From Kiritimatiellia bacterium (GTDB lineage Bacteria > Verrucomicrobiota > Kiritimatiellia > RFP12 > UBA3636), in assembly GCA_017476965.1 (NCBI GenBank), contig JAFUXX010000008.1, positions 1 to 8,618 of the forward strand: a stretch of DNA of 8,618 nt, read 5' to 3'. Position 1 is the stretch's first letter; each line of letters opens with the position of its first letter. This document shows positions 1 through 8,618 of the stretch, piece after piece. Below the pieces are notes generated by a model. The model saw only the letters and a program-made list of their open reading frames with translations. It did not search any database and was not told the DNA's origin. Both the position numbers and the translations under genes were made by a program.

Positions 1-23
1 CGCGCCGCGGAGAGCGCGGCGCG
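1..23 (-). terminator. Stem-loop after rpoC, probable transcription terminator (tail outside window)
   Basis: A perfect inverted repeat has arms CGCGCCGCG (1-9) and CGCGGCGCG (15-23) around a 5-nt loop, GAGAG on the plus strand. Its inner edge lies 16 nt past the rpoC stop codon. A 9-bp all-GC stem directly behind the last gene of an operon suits an intrinsic terminator. The U run that would be diagnostic would lie beyond base 1, so it cannot be seen. The stem could also be longer than the window shows. Confidence 0.55.
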
Positions 24-39
24 GGCGCGCGGGGCGGAA

Positions 40-4389
<4,350 letters not shown>

Positions 4390-4398
4390 TTGCAGATT

Positions 4399-4403
4399 TC
4401 CTC
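4399..4403 (-). promoter_or_regulatory. Ribosome binding site of rpoC
   Basis: On the minus strand GAGGA is followed by 9 nt and then the rpoC ATG. It lies inside the 26-nt gap after the rpoB TGA stop. It fixes the rpoC start, because the same frame is open for more than a thousand codons upstream. It also shows that rpoC is initiated independently rather than by overlapping stop and start codons. Confidence 0.8.
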
Positions 4404-4415
4404 GGAAGTTGCGGT

Positions 4416-8384
<3,969 letters not shown>

Positions 8385-8389
8385 CGGTT

Positions 8390-8395
8390 TCCCCT
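8390..8395 (-). promoter_or_regulatory. Ribosome binding site of rpoB
   Basis: On the minus strand AGGGGA lies 5 nt before the ATG at 8384. It is the only good Shine-Dalgarno match near the gene start and decides between this ATG and the upstream in-frame TTG at 8429, whose extra 15 residues ([15 protein letters not shown]) resemble nothing in the family. Confidence 0.8.
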
Positions 8396-8467
8396 GCGTT
8401 GGTGGAGGTGTTGCGGAAGATGTTTTCAATGCCGGCCCCGGCTAGGCGCACCGAGAGGCCAGAACGG

Positions 8468-8479
8468 AATCAAAGAGCG
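8468..8479 (-). promoter_or_regulatory. Candidate boxA (NusB/NusE antitermination site)
   Basis: The minus strand reads CGCTCTTTGATT, ending 83 nt before the rpoB ATG. It shares the GCTCTTT core with the E. coli rRNA boxA (TGCTCTTTAACA), and the GCTCTTTGA form resembles boxA elements of other bacterial rRNA leaders. A 6-bp stem-loop (8493-8507) lies 13 nt upstream, which recalls the boxB-then-boxA order of rRNA leaders. One short match without conservation data is suggestive only. It could be chance. Confidence 0.3.
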
Positions 8480-8492
8480 GTCGCGCGGTTTC

Positions 8493-8507
8493 CGGCCCGG
8501 AGGGCCG
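8493..8507. repeat. Stem-loop 1 of the rpoB leader cluster
   Basis: Perfect arms CGGCCC (8493-8498) and GGGCCG (8502-8507) enclose the triloop GGA on the plus strand, TCC on the minus strand. It is the stem-loop nearest rpoB in a row of four and lies just upstream of the boxA-like sequence. No U run follows on the minus strand, so it is not a terminator by itself. Confidence 0.5.
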
Positions 8508-8524
8508 CCCCGCCGCGCGCGGGG
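8508..8524. repeat. Stem-loop 2 of the rpoB leader cluster
   Basis: Perfect arms CCCCGC (8508-8513) and GCGGGG (8519-8524) enclose a 5-nt loop CGCGC. It directly abuts stem-loop 1 with no spacer. On the plus strand AAAA follows; on the minus strand the next stem-loop starts at once. Confidence 0.45.
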
Positions 8525-8553
8525 AAAAGGCGGAGCGCCCGAGGCGCCCCTTT
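8525..8553 (-). terminator. Candidate intrinsic terminator or attenuator ahead of rpoB
   Basis: Read as minus-strand RNA, arms GGGGCGCC (8550-8543) and GGCGCUCC (8539-8532) form an 8-bp stem with one G-U pair and a UCG triloop. AAA comes before it, and GCC plus four U (8528-8525) comes after. An A run, a GC stem and a U run together are the pattern of an intrinsic terminator. The U run is short and 3 nt off the stem, so termination may be partial. Lying between a presumed upstream rplL and rpoB, it could lower polymerase synthesis relative to ribosomal proteins, as the E. coli rplL-rpoB attenuator does. Confidence 0.45.
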
Positions 8554-8564
8554 GATGCGGCAAA

Positions 8565-8583
8565 CCCCGCGCGGAGCGCGGGG
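8565..8583. repeat. Stem-loop 4 of the rpoB leader cluster
   Basis: Perfect 8-bp arms CCCCGCGC (8565-8572) and GCGCGGGG (8576-8583) enclose the triloop GGA, the same loop as stem-loop 1. On the minus strand it is followed by TTTG, a very short T run. It could be a weak terminator for the gene beyond the window edge, or one unit of a palindromic repeat cluster. Confidence 0.5.
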
Positions 8584-8618
8584 GAACGCATCTTGGCCCC
8601 TCGCGGCGGCGCGGGCTC

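Larger units (their letters stand above)
8385..8618. other. rpoB upstream leader, no gene supported
   Basis: These 234 nt lie upstream of rpoB and run to the window edge. I translated the minus-strand frames and found no RplL C-terminus and no other recognisable protein. The region instead holds four compact GC-rich stem-loops (8493-8583), a boxA-like sequence and the rpoB ribosome binding site. The position matches the rplL-rpoB gap of other bacteria, which in E. coli also carries an attenuator. rplL, if linked here, must end beyond base 8618. Confidence 0.6.

Noticed and set aside
8385..8429. In-frame TTG start giving RpoB 15 extra residues
   Set aside because: No Shine-Dalgarno sequence was noted for it, the added residues do not resemble RpoB, and the ATG at 8384 has AGGGGA at proper spacing.
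8431..8442. Small palindrome GCCGGCCCCGGC between the boxA-like site and the rpoB ribosome binding site
   Set aside because: It allows only a 4-bp stem with a 4-nt loop, which is expected by chance at this G+C content.
8445..8473. Possible sigma-70 promoter for rpoB with TTGATT as the -35 box
   Set aside because: At 16-18 nt spacing there is no acceptable -10 box (the sequence is TGCGCC-like). No other pair in the leader was convincing.
8442..8591. 49-codon minus-strand ORF starting MRSPALRAGFAASKG, with GAGGGG 5 nt before its ATG
   Set aside because: It runs through all four stem-loops, so its sequence is dictated by the palindromes. It is Arg/Ala/Pro/Gly-rich with no known match. A leader peptide cannot be excluded but is not supported.
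8585..8618. End of rplL, the usual neighbour upstream of rpoB
   Set aside because: No minus-strand frame at the right edge gives the conserved Lys/Glu/Ala-rich L7/L12 C-terminus or a fitting stop codon. If linked, it lies outside the window.

Overview
The window holds two essential genes, both on the minus strand and in operon order: rpoB (RNA polymerase beta, 4416-8384) followed by rpoC (beta-prime, 40-4389). They are separated by 26 nt. Together they cover all but about 300 bases. Both reading frames are intact, with every catalytic, magnesium-binding and zinc-binding motif I looked for in place. I see no mobile element, CRISPR array, tRNA, rRNA or accessory system, and this looks like a core housekeeping locus.

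Organism: a high-G+C bacterium (about two thirds G+C in a 60-base stretch I counted). Both proteins have the large insertions also found in E. coli (SI2-like in beta, SI3-like in beta-prime). Their wording, such as the RpoC N-terminus with [20 protein letters not shown] and a segment [17 protein letters not shown], reminds me most of the PVC superphylum (Verrucomicrobiota / Kiritimatiellota / Lentisphaerota). That is recall-based pattern matching, not a search.

Layout from right to left, the direction of transcription: 8385-8618 is a leader with no supported gene. It holds four GC-rich stem-loops packed into about 90 bp, one followed by a short U run (possible attenuator), and then a boxA-like antitermination sequence. 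rpoB starts at an ATG behind a strong Shine-Dalgarno sequence. rpoC follows with its own Shine-Dalgarno sequence. A perfect 9-bp stem-loop just after the rpoC stop touches the left edge and is a likely terminator that the window cuts off. rplL, the usual upstream neighbour, is not inside the window.

The two products assemble with alpha, omega and a sigma factor into RNA polymerase; RpoB and RpoC together form the active-site cleft. The parts most worth a second look are the structured rpoB leader, small lineage-type insertions in RpoB, a long acidic low-complexity tail on RpoC, and the complete absence of TTA, CTA and TCA codons across both genes. That absence explains the very long but spurious antisense open frames. 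I found no convincing undescribed system.
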